A DNA stretch of 64,000 nt from Chryseobacterium sp. SN22 (lineage in GTDB: Bacteria; Bacteroidota; Bacteroidia; Flavobacteriales; Weeksellaceae). How positions within the stretch are numbered: the stretch's first letter is position 1; every line of letters begins with the position of its first letter. The notes beneath the pieces are model-generated. The model searched no databases. It saw only the letters and a program-made list of their open reading frames with translations, and had not been told where the DNA came from. Shown here in pieces: positions 45,804 to 54,325 of this stretch. The DNA lies in NCBI RefSeq assembly GCF_008329705.1, contig NZ_VTSX01000012.1, positions 1 to 64,000 of the forward strand. Reading direction: 5' to 3'. A program made the position numbers and the translations under genes.

Positions 45804-46700
45804 TCAAACAACCGCCATTCTTACGGCATTAGGCGTCATTCCGGTCTGTTTTTTAAAATAATTGGTAAAATAAGCCGGCTCTTCGAAGCCCAGTCCGTAA
45901 GCAATTTCGGAAACGCTCCAGTCGGTATGCTTCAGCAATGCACGGGCTTCGTGAATAATCCTTGCCGCAATCTGCTGGCTGGTGGTTTTCCCGGTGATTT
46001 CTTTCACGGAACGGTTCAGCGAATTTACGTGAATCGAAAGATTTTCTGCATAATCCACAGGGCTTTTTAATTTTAAAAACCGCTCCGGGCTGTCAATCGG
46101 GAATTGTCTTTCCAGCAATTCCATGAATAAAGAGGCGATTCTCTGTGAAGCATTCTGATAAGGCTCAAAGCTTTCCGCAGGATGCATTTTCATTGTTTCG
46201 TGGATCAGCAGGTGAAGATATGCCCGGAGCATATCGTATTTATGCAGGTAATCCGACTGAATTTCGGTCATCATTTTCATAAAAATCTCAGAAACGGTTT
46301 TCTGCTGTTCTTCAGTAATAAAGAAAACCGGTGTTCCGCCGATTTTAAAAAGCTGTGAATCCTGAAGATTGCCCGGGCGGCTGCCTTCATACACGAACTG
46401 ATCGGTAAAAAGACAGAAAAACCCTTTCTGATCGCTGTTCTCCGCTTCCCATGAATACGGTACAACGGGATTGGAGAACAGCAGCGCAGGCTGGTCTACA
46501 TAAATCCATTTATCTGCATAGTGCAGCTTTCCTTTCCCGATAATCAGCGAAATTTTATAATAATCCCTCCTGCTGTACGGCGTAACGAGCGAACAGCTTT
46601 CCCGGGAAAAAACATTGAAATGCCCGACACCCGGCGTTTTGATACACTCCAGGCCGACACGCCGGTAAAAACCTTTTACTGTTTCATTGGATTCCATCAT
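45804..46700 (-). CDS. AraC-family transcriptional regulator
   Basis: 298 residues. The C-terminal AraC helix-turn-helix pair (WSVSEIAYGLGFEEPAYFTN, then YFKKQTGMTPNAVRMA) is intact. The N-terminal part (LHYADKWIYVDQPALLFSNP, then WEAENSDQKGFFCLFTDQFV) is a cupin-like ligand-binding domain. It lies 88 bp upstream of the aldo-keto reductase and likely regulates that gene and the MFS pump in response to a toxic compound. Confidence 0.9.
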   Translation of the reverse strand: MMESNETVKGFYRRVGLECIKTPGVGHFNVFSRESCSLVTPYSRRDYYKISLIIGKGKLHYADKWIYVDQPALLFSNPVVPYSWEAENSDQKGFFCLFTDQFVYEGSRPGNLQDSQLFKIGGTPVFFITEEQQKTVSEIFMKMMTEIQSDYLHKYDMLRAYLHLLIHETMKMHPAESFEPYQNASQRIASLFMELLERQFPIDSPERFLKLKSPVDYAENLSIHVNSLNRSVKEITGKTTSQQIAARIIHEARALLKHTDWSVSEIAYGLGFEEPAYFTNYFKKQTGMTPNAVRMAVV

Positions 46701-46755
46701 CCAAAATTATAAAATTCAAACAGAATAAAATATAAATCCTTTAAAAAATTAAAAT

Positions 46756-46782
46756 AAAAACGGCTGATCTTACGACCAGCCG
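46756..46782 (-). terminator. Intrinsic terminator after the small exported protein
   Basis: On the minus strand a 9-bp stem (CGGCTGGTC/GATCAGCCG, one G-U) closes a GTAA tetraloop and is followed by UUUUU. Confidence 0.8.
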
Positions 46783-46814
46783 CTACTAATTTGCACTAAT
46801 ATCAAATATTTCTT

Positions 46815-47237
46815 TTAATGATGTCCGTTTCCGTGTTTTCCTTTATGCATCTTCATTTTTTTATCCATGTGCTTATAACGTTTGTCATTATTCTTATTGC
46901 GGTTATATACGGCCACCGGGTTCCGGCCTTTGTAATACTTGTTTTTGAACTTCATGTATTTTTCCCGGCCCATGATTCTTTCCAGCTCACCGTAACGGTC
47001 GGTTCTCCAACGATCCGGGTTATTGTTATAAGTCCTGTCCCAGGTATTGTAATCCCGGTAGCGGTCATTCAAAGCATAAATCTGGTTAGCCTGGGTGGCG
47101 GATAAAACCAGATCCGAAACCACACTTTGCCAGTTGACATCGGTAATACTTCTTTGGTAATCACTGTAATAGTCGGTCTGTGCATTCGACAATCCGAATG
47201 TTCCGATCAGCATTGCTGCTATTATTAACTTTTTCAT
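46815..47237 (-). CDS. Small exported basic protein
   Basis: 140 residues from ATG at 47237, giving the signal peptide MKKLIIAAMLIGTFGLSNAQ. The mature part is rich in Tyr, Arg and Asn (YNNNPDRWRTDRYGELERIM, then FKNKYYKGRNPVAVYNRN) and ends in a Lys/His/Gly-rich tail (KKMKMHKGKHGNGHH) that could bind metal. Not recognised; related small proteins are common in Chryseobacterium. It is monocistronic with a terminator. Confidence 0.65.
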   Translation of the reverse strand: MKKLIIAAMLIGTFGLSNAQTDYYSDYQRSITDVNWQSVVSDLVLSATQANQIYALNDRYRDYNTWDRTYNNNPDRWRTDRYGELERIMGREKYMKFKNKYYKGRNPVAVYNRNKNNDKRYKHMDKKMKMHKGKHGNGHH

Positions 47238-47552
47238 AATCATCAAATTTAAATACCTTAGTATTTTCAATTAAAATGCCATATTATTCTAAATATTTTA
47301 AATTTCTGTTAAAATATGTGAAATCTCAGCCATCTGCAGTAAATTTCAGCAAAAATAACATTCATCTACAGTCTTTGAGTTTTTCTGAGGGTTAAAAATA
47401 TTTTTCGACTATTAACTATCATTCTGTGTCTAATGTATAAGAAATACATCCGCTTGTTAAAATATATGCGAAAACTGTAAAGTTTTCATTTTTAATTTGT
47501 AATTTTAAAAAAGCTTCAGATCGTTTTTTTTAATCAACAAAATCTCAATAAT

Positions 47553-47840
47553 ATGGAAAATATAAAATTTGAAATAGCTCCGTATCAGGATGAACTGCAG
47601 ATATTGATTGATGATAAAAAAGCGGGTTATATGTCCGTCAAAATAGACGGAAGATTATTAGCCGTTTATTATACCAAACTCGATGAACAACATGAAGGAA
47701 AGGGCTATGCCAAGATGCTTCTGGATGAGCTGGTACGGTATGCCGAGGAAAAAGATATGATGATCGATCCCGAATGCGATTTCGTAAGACAGCAGTTTGA
47801 GAATCATCCCGCACGCTACAGAGATATCTGGCACGCCTGA
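47553..47840 (+). CDS. Short GNAT-family acetyltransferase-like protein
   Basis: 95 residues, the size of the YidJ/CG short GNAT branch. The acetyl-CoA region is EQHEGKGYAKMLLDELVRYA and the C-terminal block RQQFENHPARYRDIWHA. Only part of the GNAT fold is present, as in this subfamily, and substrate is unknown. Its stop (47838-47840) is 1 bp from the stop of the converging MBL gene, so both transcripts share the same 3' zone. Confidence 0.8.
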   Translation: MENIKFEIAPYQDELQILIDDKKAGYMSVKIDGRLLAVYYTKLDEQHEGKGYAKMLLDELVRYAEEKDMMIDPECDFVRQQFENHPARYRDIWHA

Positions 47841-47841
47841 A

Positions 47842-48939
47842 TTAATCTTCCCACCAGGCTTTAAAGGCATGATTGGCTTCGGATAAATCTAACTGTTCAC
47901 CGATCATCGGGGTGAGAACGGTAAGATTTTCTGCTTTGCCGAGAGTTGTGACTTTCTGCAGCGGCTCATTCCAGGCATGAAGGGCCAGGGCGAATTTGGA
48001 AGAGTGAACCGGAATGATATTTTTGGCATTTACATCGATGCTCGCCTGAATCACATCTTCCGGCAGGGCGTGAATGTATTTCCACGCTTCATTGTACTGT
48101 CCGTTTTCAATAATCGCATAATCAAACGGACCGTATTTTTCGCCGATCATTTTGAAATGGGTATCGTAACCGCTGTCGCCGCCTAAAAACAGTCTCCTGG
48201 TCGGGGTTTCCAGGACATAAGAAGTCCAGAGTGTTCCGTTTCTTTTCACTTTCCGCCCCGAAAAATGCCGGGCCGGCGTAAAGATGATTCTGAGATTGTT
48301 TTTTAAGCCTGCTTCACCGCCCCAGTCTTCTTCGATCAGCTGTTCCGGCCGGTAGCCCCATCTTTCCAGATGTGCCCCGACCCCCAAAGGCAGGATGACT
48401 TTTGAAACTTTATCTCTGATCGCTTTTACCGTAGGATAATCCAGATGGTCGTAATGATCGTGGGTAATCACCAGATAATCCAGTGCAGGAATATCTTCCG
48501 GCTTAAAAATATCGGCTCCGGTAAAGGCTTTGTTGAAAAATTTAAACGGCGAGCCGTAAGCACTTAAAACCGGATCAATCAGAAACGAGACTCCATCCGT
48601 CTGAATATAATAGGAAGAATGCCCCAGCCAGACAAAGATATCCTGATCTTTAGGAAGGGATTTCAGATCGGTATGAATGGACGGAACATTTTTCAACGGT
48701 TTCAGCAGCGGATTTTTCTTTGTGAAAAAGAAATCGTACATCACCTTAGGCATGGAATATCCTTCGGCCAAAGAAGGCGTATCGCTGAGATTCTGAAACT
48801 GATGATTTTTATAATGTCCGGATTGCTGCATTCTCTTCAGCCGCTCTCCTTTTGCCTCCGAACCGAAAACTTCCTGTCCGGTGATAACAAAATAGAGAAT
48901 AATGACTGAAACAAGGACTGCGATGATTATATATATCAT
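47842..48939 (-). CDS. MBL-fold metallo-hydrolase
   Basis: 365 residues. A single N-terminal transmembrane helix (IIAVLVSVIILYFVITGQE) anchors it. The zinc-binding motif is LVITHDHYDHLDYPTV, with further His at PARHFSGRK and Asp at FLGGDSGYDTHF. This is the NAPE-PLD/UlaG-like branch that hydrolyses phospholipid or phosphodiester substrates; the actual substrate is unknown. It lies convergent with the short GNAT gene. Confidence 0.87.
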   Translation of the reverse strand: MIYIIIAVLVSVIILYFVITGQEVFGSEAKGERLKRMQQSGHYKNHQFQNLSDTPSLAEGYSMPKVMYDFFFTKKNPLLKPLKNVPSIHTDLKSLPKDQDIFVWLGHSSYYIQTDGVSFLIDPVLSAYGSPFKFFNKAFTGADIFKPEDIPALDYLVITHDHYDHLDYPTVKAIRDKVSKVILPLGVGAHLERWGYRPEQLIEEDWGGEAGLKNNLRIIFTPARHFSGRKVKRNGTLWTSYVLETPTRRLFLGGDSGYDTHFKMIGEKYGPFDYAIIENGQYNEAWKYIHALPEDVIQASIDVNAKNIIPVHSSKFALALHAWNEPLQKVTTLGKAENLTVLTPMIGEQLDLSEANHAFKAWWED

Positions 48940-49099
48940 TTTTAATATTGTAATGAATGAATTTATATTCTTGTGACGGTTCAGAAAAGGAATACCTTTA
49001 TTTCTGATAAAAATTTTTCCCCCGATTTTACAAATTTATCCGGAACCGTATTCATTAATTGCTGTAAACTATTAAATTAGCTTTCAAAAAAAATTCAAA

Positions 49100-50644
49100 G
49101 TGCATTTAAAAAATTATTTTATTATCCTTGTCTTTGCCATGACCTCCTGTGTTTCGGTAAAGAAATATAATGAGCAGCAAAAAGTATGCATTCCTCCTGA
49201 AAAGCTGAAGGCGGACGTGGATTTTGCCTATTCCAGACTGAAGGAAACCCATCCTCAGCTGTATTGGTATATTTCAGAAAAGGATCTTGATTATAAATTT
49301 GACAGCCTTAAGCAGACTCTTACCGAACCCCTTACCCCGCTTCAGTTTTACTTTAAGCTGCAGCCGGTGATTGCAGATATCCGCGAGGGCCATCTGGCTC
49401 TGAGAATTCCTTCAAAGCGGATCAGCAAGAAAGAAATCAGGAACCTGGAAAACAAAAAAGGGATGTTCAGCCGTTTCGGATATTATGTGAAAGGCGACCG
49501 GCTTTACATCACAGAAAATAAAGATTCCATCCAGAATATACAGCCCGGAACCGAAATCCTGTCCATCGATCATGTTCCCGTTTCAGACTACATCAGAAAA
49601 TACAGGAAGCTGATCAGCAGCGACGGTTTCAATACGACTTTTCATCCGTATTACCTGAAAGACGTATTCTTCGGTTATTATGTAGCGGAAAAAGGCTATG
49701 AAGACCGCGCTACACTGGAAACGATTTATAAAGGGCAGAAAAAGACCTACGAACTGACGCGGGAATCGAAATCCGAAGATGATCTCAAAAAAGAAAAAGA
49801 AAACGGAAAAAGAACCGAAGAGAAAAAAATAAACGATTATATTGCTTTCAGTGATTCCTACAACAGGAACTTTAAATTTCTGGACCGGGACAGTACAACT
49901 GCCTACATTAAGGTGAAAAGTTTTTCAAGTGATTATTCGGCTAAGTTTTACAAGGAAACTTTCGGGAAAATCAGAAAAGCAGGCTCGTCATATCTCATTA
50001 TCGACATCCGGAATAATTACGGCGGTTCCCTGCAGGAGATTAACAACCTGTATTCTTACCTCAGTCCGGAACCTTATACGCTGATTAAACCTTCACAGGT
50101 GACTTCAGCAATATCGCCCCTGAAAACAAATTATTTCAGGAAGACGGGCTTCTTACCGTATGTTCTGAAGACCCTTGCCTATCCTGCCTTTTTCTTTGGA
50201 CAGACTTTCAGCACTTATAAGAAAGACGGCCGGTTTTATTATAAAAACAAAGCCGACAAGCTATCAAAGCCCAACACAGATGTTTTTACGGGAAAAGTTT
50301 TTGTGCTGATCAACGGCAGCAGCTTTTCGGCCTCCTCGATCCTGACGGCCAAAATGAAAAATGATAAACGGGCGGTTCTTGTAGGTGAAGAAACCGGTGG
50401 AGCAAATGACGGAACAGTAGCCGGATTTTATTCCTATCAGACCCTCCCGAATTCAAAAATCGACCTGCCGATCGGCGTTCTTCTGGTACAGCCCAATATT
50501 GATTTTACCGGTACTCAAAGAGGGGTCGTGCCGGATGTAAAAATCTCTGAAACGCTGCAGGATATCCTGGATAAAAAAGACCCCGAAATGGATTGGGTGA
50601 TGAAGGAAATTGAAAATGAAAAAACCGGAAAACAGCAGCACTGA
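49100..50644 (+). CDS. S41-family peptidase-like lipoprotein
   Basis: 514 residues; the start is GTG at 49100 and gives a lipoprotein signal (LVFAMTSC). A PDZ-like stretch (GDRLYITENKDSIQNIQPGT) precedes the peptidase domain, whose nucleophile is Ser in VFVLINGSSFSASSILTAKM (about 408). The CtpA-type catalytic Lys is not in the expected place: the later block is RAVLVGEETGGANDG, as in the non-canonical S41 branch. It probably degrades or processes envelope peptides. Overlaps the start region of the next gene by up to 35 bp. Confidence 0.85.
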   Translation: MHLKNYFIILVFAMTSCVSVKKYNEQQKVCIPPEKLKADVDFAYSRLKETHPQLYWYISEKDLDYKFDSLKQTLTEPLTPLQFYFKLQPVIADIREGHLALRIPSKRISKKEIRNLENKKGMFSRFGYYVKGDRLYITENKDSIQNIQPGTEILSIDHVPVSDYIRKYRKLISSDGFNTTFHPYYLKDVFFGYYVAEKGYEDRATLETIYKGQKKTYELTRESKSEDDLKKEKENGKRTEEKKINDYIAFSDSYNRNFKFLDRDSTTAYIKVKSFSSDYSAKFYKETFGKIRKAGSSYLIIDIRNNYGGSLQEINNLYSYLSPEPYTLIKPSQVTSAISPLKTNYFRKTGFLPYVLKTLAYPAFFFGQTFSTYKKDGRFYYKNKADKLSKPNTDVFTGKVFVLINGSSFSASSILTAKMKNDKRAVLVGEETGGANDGTVAGFYSYQTLPNSKIDLPIGVLLVQPNIDFTGTQRGVVPDVKISETLQDILDKKDPEMDWVMKEIENEKTGKQQH

Positions 50645-51137
50645 TTATATGGGCAGAAAATTTTTCAGATTTTTCAAAATCTTTGTTGCTTTCCTTCTGT
50701 TATGGTTTACCGCTCACTCCATGTACCTTATTGCAGACGGTATTTCCGATGAAGGCAAGAATGCGGATCTTGCCGTTATCTTAGGAAATAAAGTAAATGA
50801 AGACGGCACTTTATCGACGAGACTGGAAAAACCGCTGGAAAGCGGCATTCAGCTTTATAAAAGCCACCGTGTCCGGAAGATCCTGGTAAGCGGCGGACTG
50901 GGAAAAGAAGGCTTTTATGAAGGCGATAAAATGAAAGAATTCCTGGTTTCAAAAGGCATTCCCGATTCAGATATTATCATTGACAACAAAGGCGACAATA
51001 CCCGGAAAACGGCTGAAAATACTTTGGAATTAAGATCTAAATATCATTTCCACAGCCTGATTGCCGTTTCCCAGTATTTTCATGTGACACGGACTAAAAA
51101 ACTCTTCAGGGATAAAGGATTTCAGGAGGTAAGTTAA
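50610..51137 (+). CDS. YdcF/SanA-like DUF218 protein, prematurely stopped
   Basis: 175 residues as read, with one N-terminal transmembrane helix (FKIFVAFLLLWFTAHSMYLI) and DUF218 blocks (NADLAVILGNKVNEDGTLST, then ILVSGGLGKEGFYEGDKMKE, then DNTRKTAENTLELR). The frame meets TAA at 51135-51137 but continues, in the same frame, for 24 more codons that read like the family C-terminus (PDYFEWRDLYALVREFPAYY) and end at a second TAA at 51210-51212. I therefore think this is a nonsense mutation, for example TCA to TAA. The translated start may be ATG 50610, 50616 or 50649; the last lies just after the stop of the S41 gene. Functional state uncertain. Confidence 0.75.
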   Translation: MKMKKPENSSTDYMGRKFFRFFKIFVAFLLLWFTAHSMYLIADGISDEGKNADLAVILGNKVNEDGTLSTRLEKPLESGIQLYKSHRVRKILVSGGLGKEGFYEGDKMKEFLVSKGIPDSDIIIDNKGDNTRKTAENTLELRSKYHFHSLIAVSQYFHVTRTKKLFRDKGFQEVS

Positions 51138-51212
51138 GTAAGCCCGGATTATTTTGAATGGAGAGACCTGTATGCTTTGGTCAGGGAATTTCCGGCTTAT
51201 TATATACAGTAA
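51138..51212 (+). other. In-frame relic of the YdcF-like C-terminus
   Basis: 25 codons after the TAA at 51135-51137, in the same frame: VSPDYFEWRDLYALVREFPA, then YYIQ and TAA. The block resembles the conserved end of DUF218/SanA-type proteins, so the true ancestral gene ran to 51212. Confidence 0.6.
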
Positions 51213-51249
51213 GTATTCGGCGGGCCTTTGGCCCGCCGAATACTTACTG
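51207..51249. terminator. 20-bp perfect palindrome sharing the stop codons of converging genes
   Basis: 51207-51226 pairs perfectly with 51230-51249 around a TTT loop. The left arm contains the second TAA of the YdcF-like frame (51210-51212) and the right arm contains the stop of the leftward gene (51244-51246 on the plus strand as TTA). As RNA it is a very stable G/C-cored hairpin on either strand. It probably serves as a bidirectional terminator or mRNA-end protector. Confidence 0.8.
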
Positions 51250-51840
51250 ATTCAGCGCTTTAACAAGATGTTCAATCTGCTGAATGTATTTTCCATAAAA
51301 CACCCGGAACCACCATCTGCAGATCACCAGCAGCAGAGGCATCGTCATAACCAGCGTCAGGATAAGGACAAATGCAATCTGAAAATCGGAAAGCGGTACC
51401 GGACGGGGGATGAATTCCAGCACAATAATCAGTTCACAGACCAGGAACGGGACAAAGGATAGATAAAAAGAAAAGTAATACTGCTTATTCAGATCAAACT
51501 GGTGCAGTAGATCCTTTAATCCGTCCAAGGTTTTCATTGCCGGATCTCCCATATTCCGGTACAGTTTGAAGAACTGGTTGTAGAAGAAAAAAGTAACGAA
51601 GACCATCGAACCAATAAGGATCGAGAGGTAAAATTTAAACTTAAAACTTCCTTCATACAAAGCAATTAACGCAAAAACAAAAACAAAAAAGCCTATTGTA
51701 GACCATAATTCGATCCGCATGTTCTTCCGGAGCTTCTCCAACGGAAGATTGATTTTATTTTTCTGTTCGATGCTGATTTCCGGTGTTCCCTCAAAGGAAT
51801 CGTCCTCATTCCAGGCATTCTTCAGTTCGTCTATATTCAT
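51244..51840 (-). CDS. Four-helix membrane protein linked to an ECF sigma factor
   Basis: 198 residues. The N-terminal ~35 residues are cytoplasmic and charged (MNIDELKNAWNEDDSFEGTP); four transmembrane helices follow (IGFFVFVFALIALYEGSF, then ILIGSMVFVTFFFYNQFF, then FVPFLVCELIIVLEFIPR and LILTLVMTMPLLLVICRW). Being 23 bp downstream of the sigma gene it is a candidate anti-sigma or sigma-linked protein, but no recognised anti-sigma motif is present. Confidence 0.7.
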   Translation of the reverse strand: MNIDELKNAWNEDDSFEGTPEISIEQKNKINLPLEKLRKNMRIELWSTIGFFVFVFALIALYEGSFKFKFYLSILIGSMVFVTFFFYNQFFKLYRNMGDPAMKTLDGLKDLLHQFDLNKQYYFSFYLSFVPFLVCELIIVLEFIPRPVPLSDFQIAFVLILTLVMTMPLLLVICRWWFRVFYGKYIQQIEHLVKALNQ

Positions 51841-51863
51841 GATAAATAATTTAAAAGTTAGTA

Positions 51864-52358
51864 TTATGGTTTTTGTAAGATATCTTTCAGTTTATTTTTG
51901 GCACGGTTCATTTTTACCCGCACGTTTCCTTCGGAAATACCCATCTGTTCGGCGATTTCCTTTCCGGAGAAATCTTCCAAGTAGTAGAAAATAAAAGCTT
52001 TATCAATGGGATTCAGCTGATGGATGGCTTTGTACATGGCATTCAGCTTTTCTTCCTTTTCATGATCGGGTTCTTCCTGAACGATTTTATAATTGGTAAA
52101 ATCTTCGTTCCCGATAAAGCTCCTCCTTTTTTCATTTTTCAGGAAAATGATCGCCGTGTTGAGGGCAATCCGGTACAGCCAGGTCGAAAATTCACTTTCG
52201 CCTTTGAATCTGGGATAAGACTTCCATACCTGATAAGTGATCTCCTGAAAAAGATCGTCACGGTCGTCCTTGTCGTCCATGTACATTTTAGAAATCTTGA
52301 AAATGATTCCTTTATGCTTTTCGATCTTTTGTAAAAATTCCTGTTCTGTTGAAGCCAT
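51864..52358 (-). CDS. ECF-type RNA polymerase sigma factor
   Basis: 164 residues. Region 2: YMDDKDDRDDLFQEITYQVW followed by WLYRIALNTAIIFLKNEKRR. Region 4: LNPIDKAFIFYYLEDFSGKE and IAEQMGISEGNVRVKMNRAK. It is a compact ECF sigma in a two-gene operon with the membrane protein downstream. A possible ECF -35 word, TGTAAC (minus strand, 52401-52406), lies upstream of the start, hinting at autoregulation. Confidence 0.9.
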   Translation of the reverse strand: MASTEQEFLQKIEKHKGIIFKISKMYMDDKDDRDDLFQEITYQVWKSYPRFKGESEFSTWLYRIALNTAIIFLKNEKRRSFIGNEDFTNYKIVQEEPDHEKEEKLNAMYKAIHQLNPIDKAFIFYYLEDFSGKEIAEQMGISEGNVRVKMNRAKNKLKDILQKP

Positions 52359-52400
52359 GATTTGTACTCTCTGTAGAGTTAGTTGCTTACTGAAAAAAAT

Positions 52401-52406
52401 GTTACA
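52401..52406 (-). promoter_or_regulatory. Possible ECF -35 (TGTAAC) upstream of the sigma gene
   Basis: On the minus strand TGTAACATTTTTTT lies 43 bp before the sigma start, followed after ~17 bp by AACTAACTCTACAG. The spacing fits an ECF -35/-10 pair with an AAC-type -35, but the match is weak evidence on its own. Confidence 0.25.
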
Positions 52407-52481
52407 CGTTTTTTTGAAAAATAATATTTTTTTCAGGAACTATTTGAATTTAATGTGAATTAAAAGAGAATCAGGGCTGAC

Positions 52482-52516
52482 GGGCTGGGAGAAGGAAGCC
52501 GGATGCTGGAGGTTCC
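52482..52516. repeat. GGAAGCTGGA repeat, copy 3
   Basis: The copy reads gggctgggagaaggaagcc then ggatgctggaggttcc, the longest copy. Confidence 0.6.
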
Positions 52517-52801
52517 AGTAAGTATCAGAATCAACCAGGTTAACCATCAAACGGTAATTTTTACCGGCTGCTGAAAAATTATTGTTACATGGGCAGATTA
52601 GACAAACTAATGACGAGGTTTAAATTTTAGTCGGTTTTGAAAACTAAATTTAACATGAATCCGATAATATTTATTCATTCTTCAGGGGCTTAAAGCAAAC
52701 AGGGAAATAAAAATGATTAGGAATCTTAATAAAGTTTTCCTTTGTTCAATACAAAAAAATTGCTTTAATATTCAATACTTTTAGAAGTTTTGATGGGAAG
52801 G

Positions 52802-52824
52802 ACTTCCAGCCTCCGGCTTCCCCC
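52802..52824. repeat. GGAAGCTGGA repeat, inverted copy
   Basis: The copy reads acttccagcctccggc then ttccccc, the reverse complement of the unit, 286 bp from copy 3. Confidence 0.5.
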
Positions 52825-52991
52825 CTGCTGCCTTTCAATCTGGTTTCTGCTTCGAGTTCACGTTAAATTTAATCATGAAGCAGAATTAAGTTTCATAAAG
52901 GCTGTCTCAAAAATGATGTTGGTTTATTTTCTTCAGCTACCATATTATGGCTCAATATTTGAAATCCATGTTGTACACCAAAAATATCACT

Positions 52992-53822
52992 ATGCCTTAC
53001 ATTACAAAACAGGACGACCGGAACGTCCAGCTTTACTACGAAGATTTCGGATCAGGACAGCCCATTATTCTTATTCACGGATGGCCGCTCAGCGGAAAGT
53101 CATGGGAGATGCAGATTCCTGTATTATTAAATTTAGGTTACCGCGTTATTACCTATGACCGAAAAGGCTTCGGAAAATCGTCCCCTACTGTGGATGGATA
53201 TGATTATGACGGACTGACAAAAGACCTTCACGAATTGATTTCCCAATTGGATCTGAAAAACGTGATCCTGTTCGGTTTCTCTATGGGAGGAGGGGAAGTA
53301 GTACGTTATCTTACGAATTACGGATCTGAAAATGTAGATAAGATCGCTCTGATTTCATCGATCATTCCTGTTGTTAAGCAGAAAGAAGATAATCCTGACG
53401 GCGTTCCGCAGGAAAAACTGGATGAAATCCTGAATTCTCTGAAAACGGATCGAATCACCTTCCTTGAATCTTTCCATAAAGATTTTTATAATTATGGGAT
53501 GCTGTCTAAGCCGGTAAGCCAGAAACAGCTGGATTACGATTGGGCCATTGCTTCCTTTGCCAACCCGATTGCCACCATTAAGTGTGCGGAAAGCTGGGCC
53601 AATACCGATTTCCGTCCTGAACTTCCGAACGTTAATGTGCGAACGCTTATCGTTCATGGGGATTCCGACAATGTCGTTCCTATTGATACGGCAGGAAAAC
53701 AGGCAGCACAGGGAATTGCCGACAACGAATTTTTTATTATTGATGGTGCACCGCATGGCCTTAACGTAACGCATGCCGATGAGCTGAACAGTATTATCAG
53801 CAGGTTCCTGACGCAAAAGTAA
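52992..53822 (+). CDS. Alpha/beta hydrolase (non-haem chloroperoxidase-like)
   Basis: 276 residues from ATG at 52992 (MPYITKQDDRNVQLYYEDFG); an upstream in-frame ATG at 52947 is less likely. The oxyanion region is ILIHGWPLSGKSWEMQ, the nucleophile elbow GFSMGGGEVV (about residue 101), and the His is in GAPHGLNVTH. This branch includes perhydrolases and cofactor-free haloperoxidases; substrate unknown. Monocistronic, with a terminator downstream. Confidence 0.9.
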   Translation: MPYITKQDDRNVQLYYEDFGSGQPIILIHGWPLSGKSWEMQIPVLLNLGYRVITYDRKGFGKSSPTVDGYDYDGLTKDLHELISQLDLKNVILFGFSMGGGEVVRYLTNYGSENVDKIALISSIIPVVKQKEDNPDGVPQEKLDEILNSLKTDRITFLESFHKDFYNYGMLSKPVSQKQLDYDWAIASFANPIATIKCAESWANTDFRPELPNVNVRTLIVHGDSDNVVPIDTAGKQAAQGIADNEFFIIDGAPHGLNVTHADELNSIISRFLTQK

Positions 53823-53862
53823 CTTTTCCACCAATATATGTCTTTTTGATTTTTACCAATCA

Positions 53863-53900
53863 AAAATCCGCAGCCTCAGTGAGGTTGCGGATTTTATTTT
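53863..53900 (+). terminator. Intrinsic terminator after the hydrolase
   Basis: A 15-bp stem with one G-U (53863-53877 with 53881-53895, loop AGT) followed by A/U-rich sequence with a U-run. Confidence 0.75.
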
Positions 53901-53965
53901 TGGCTTTCTCCACAGATTCCGGAACCTTCATCAGATCTTTCCCGAATGACGCAGATTTTACAGAG

Positions 53966-54001
53966 ATCCCGGTGGCTTCGAGTAACTTCAGCCACCGGGA
54001 T
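53966..54001. repeat. GGTGGCT...AGCCACC palindromic repeat, copy 9 (extended)
   Basis: The arms extend to atcccggtggct and agccaccgggat, so about 12 bp pair with an ~12-nt loop. It is the most complete palindrome of the family in the window. Confidence 0.7.
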
Positions 54002-54155
54002 GGTTATTACTATAAACGTCCGGCCAAAAATCTCAGATTTTTGAAAACTTTTGTGCACTTGTGCAGATTCCAGCATTTAGCTTTTTATGCAGTATCAATA
54101 TTTTTTGATCCTTTTGTGGTAAAATCTCCCACCGATTTTCACACTTTAAAACCAA

Positions 54156-54180
54156 TGGCTTCGAGTGCCTCAGCCACCGG
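54156..54180. repeat. GGTGGCT...AGCCACC palindromic repeat, copy 10
   Basis: The copy reads tggcttcgagtgcctc then agccaccgg, facing the same way as copy 9. Confidence 0.6.
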
Positions 54181-54325
54181 TGTGCAGGACTTTTCAGAAC
54201 ATAACAGTACATAAAGATCTCTGATTTTTTAATCTGATGTGATCTGAAATATGCGCAAAACCTACTCTTTAAATTTCATGTGACTCATGTGTTACAATCC
54301 GCTCAATTCCTAAGCTTTATAAATT

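Larger units (their letters stand above)
52407..52991. other. Gene-free interval with GGAAGCTGG repeats
   Basis: About 580 bp with no supportable gene. It holds two copies of the GGAAGCTGGA repeat in opposite orientations (52482-52516 and 52802-52824). Rightward transcription of the hydrolase gene starts from its 3' end. Confidence 0.5.
53901..54325. other. Gene-free interval with composite repeats
   Basis: No supportable gene. It contains a CGCAGATTTTACAGAG word (53950-53965) next to a GTGGCT palindrome (53966-54001) whose outer arms extend to ATCCCGG/CCGGGAT, and a second palindrome at 54156-54180; tttgtgcacttgtgcaga (54050-54067) is a word related to 28092. Confidence 0.55.

Noticed and set aside
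53846-54214. A rightward ORF of ~122 codons after the hydrolase terminator
   Set aside because: Lies over repeats and is not similar to any family I recognise; the composition is that of the intergenic repeats.
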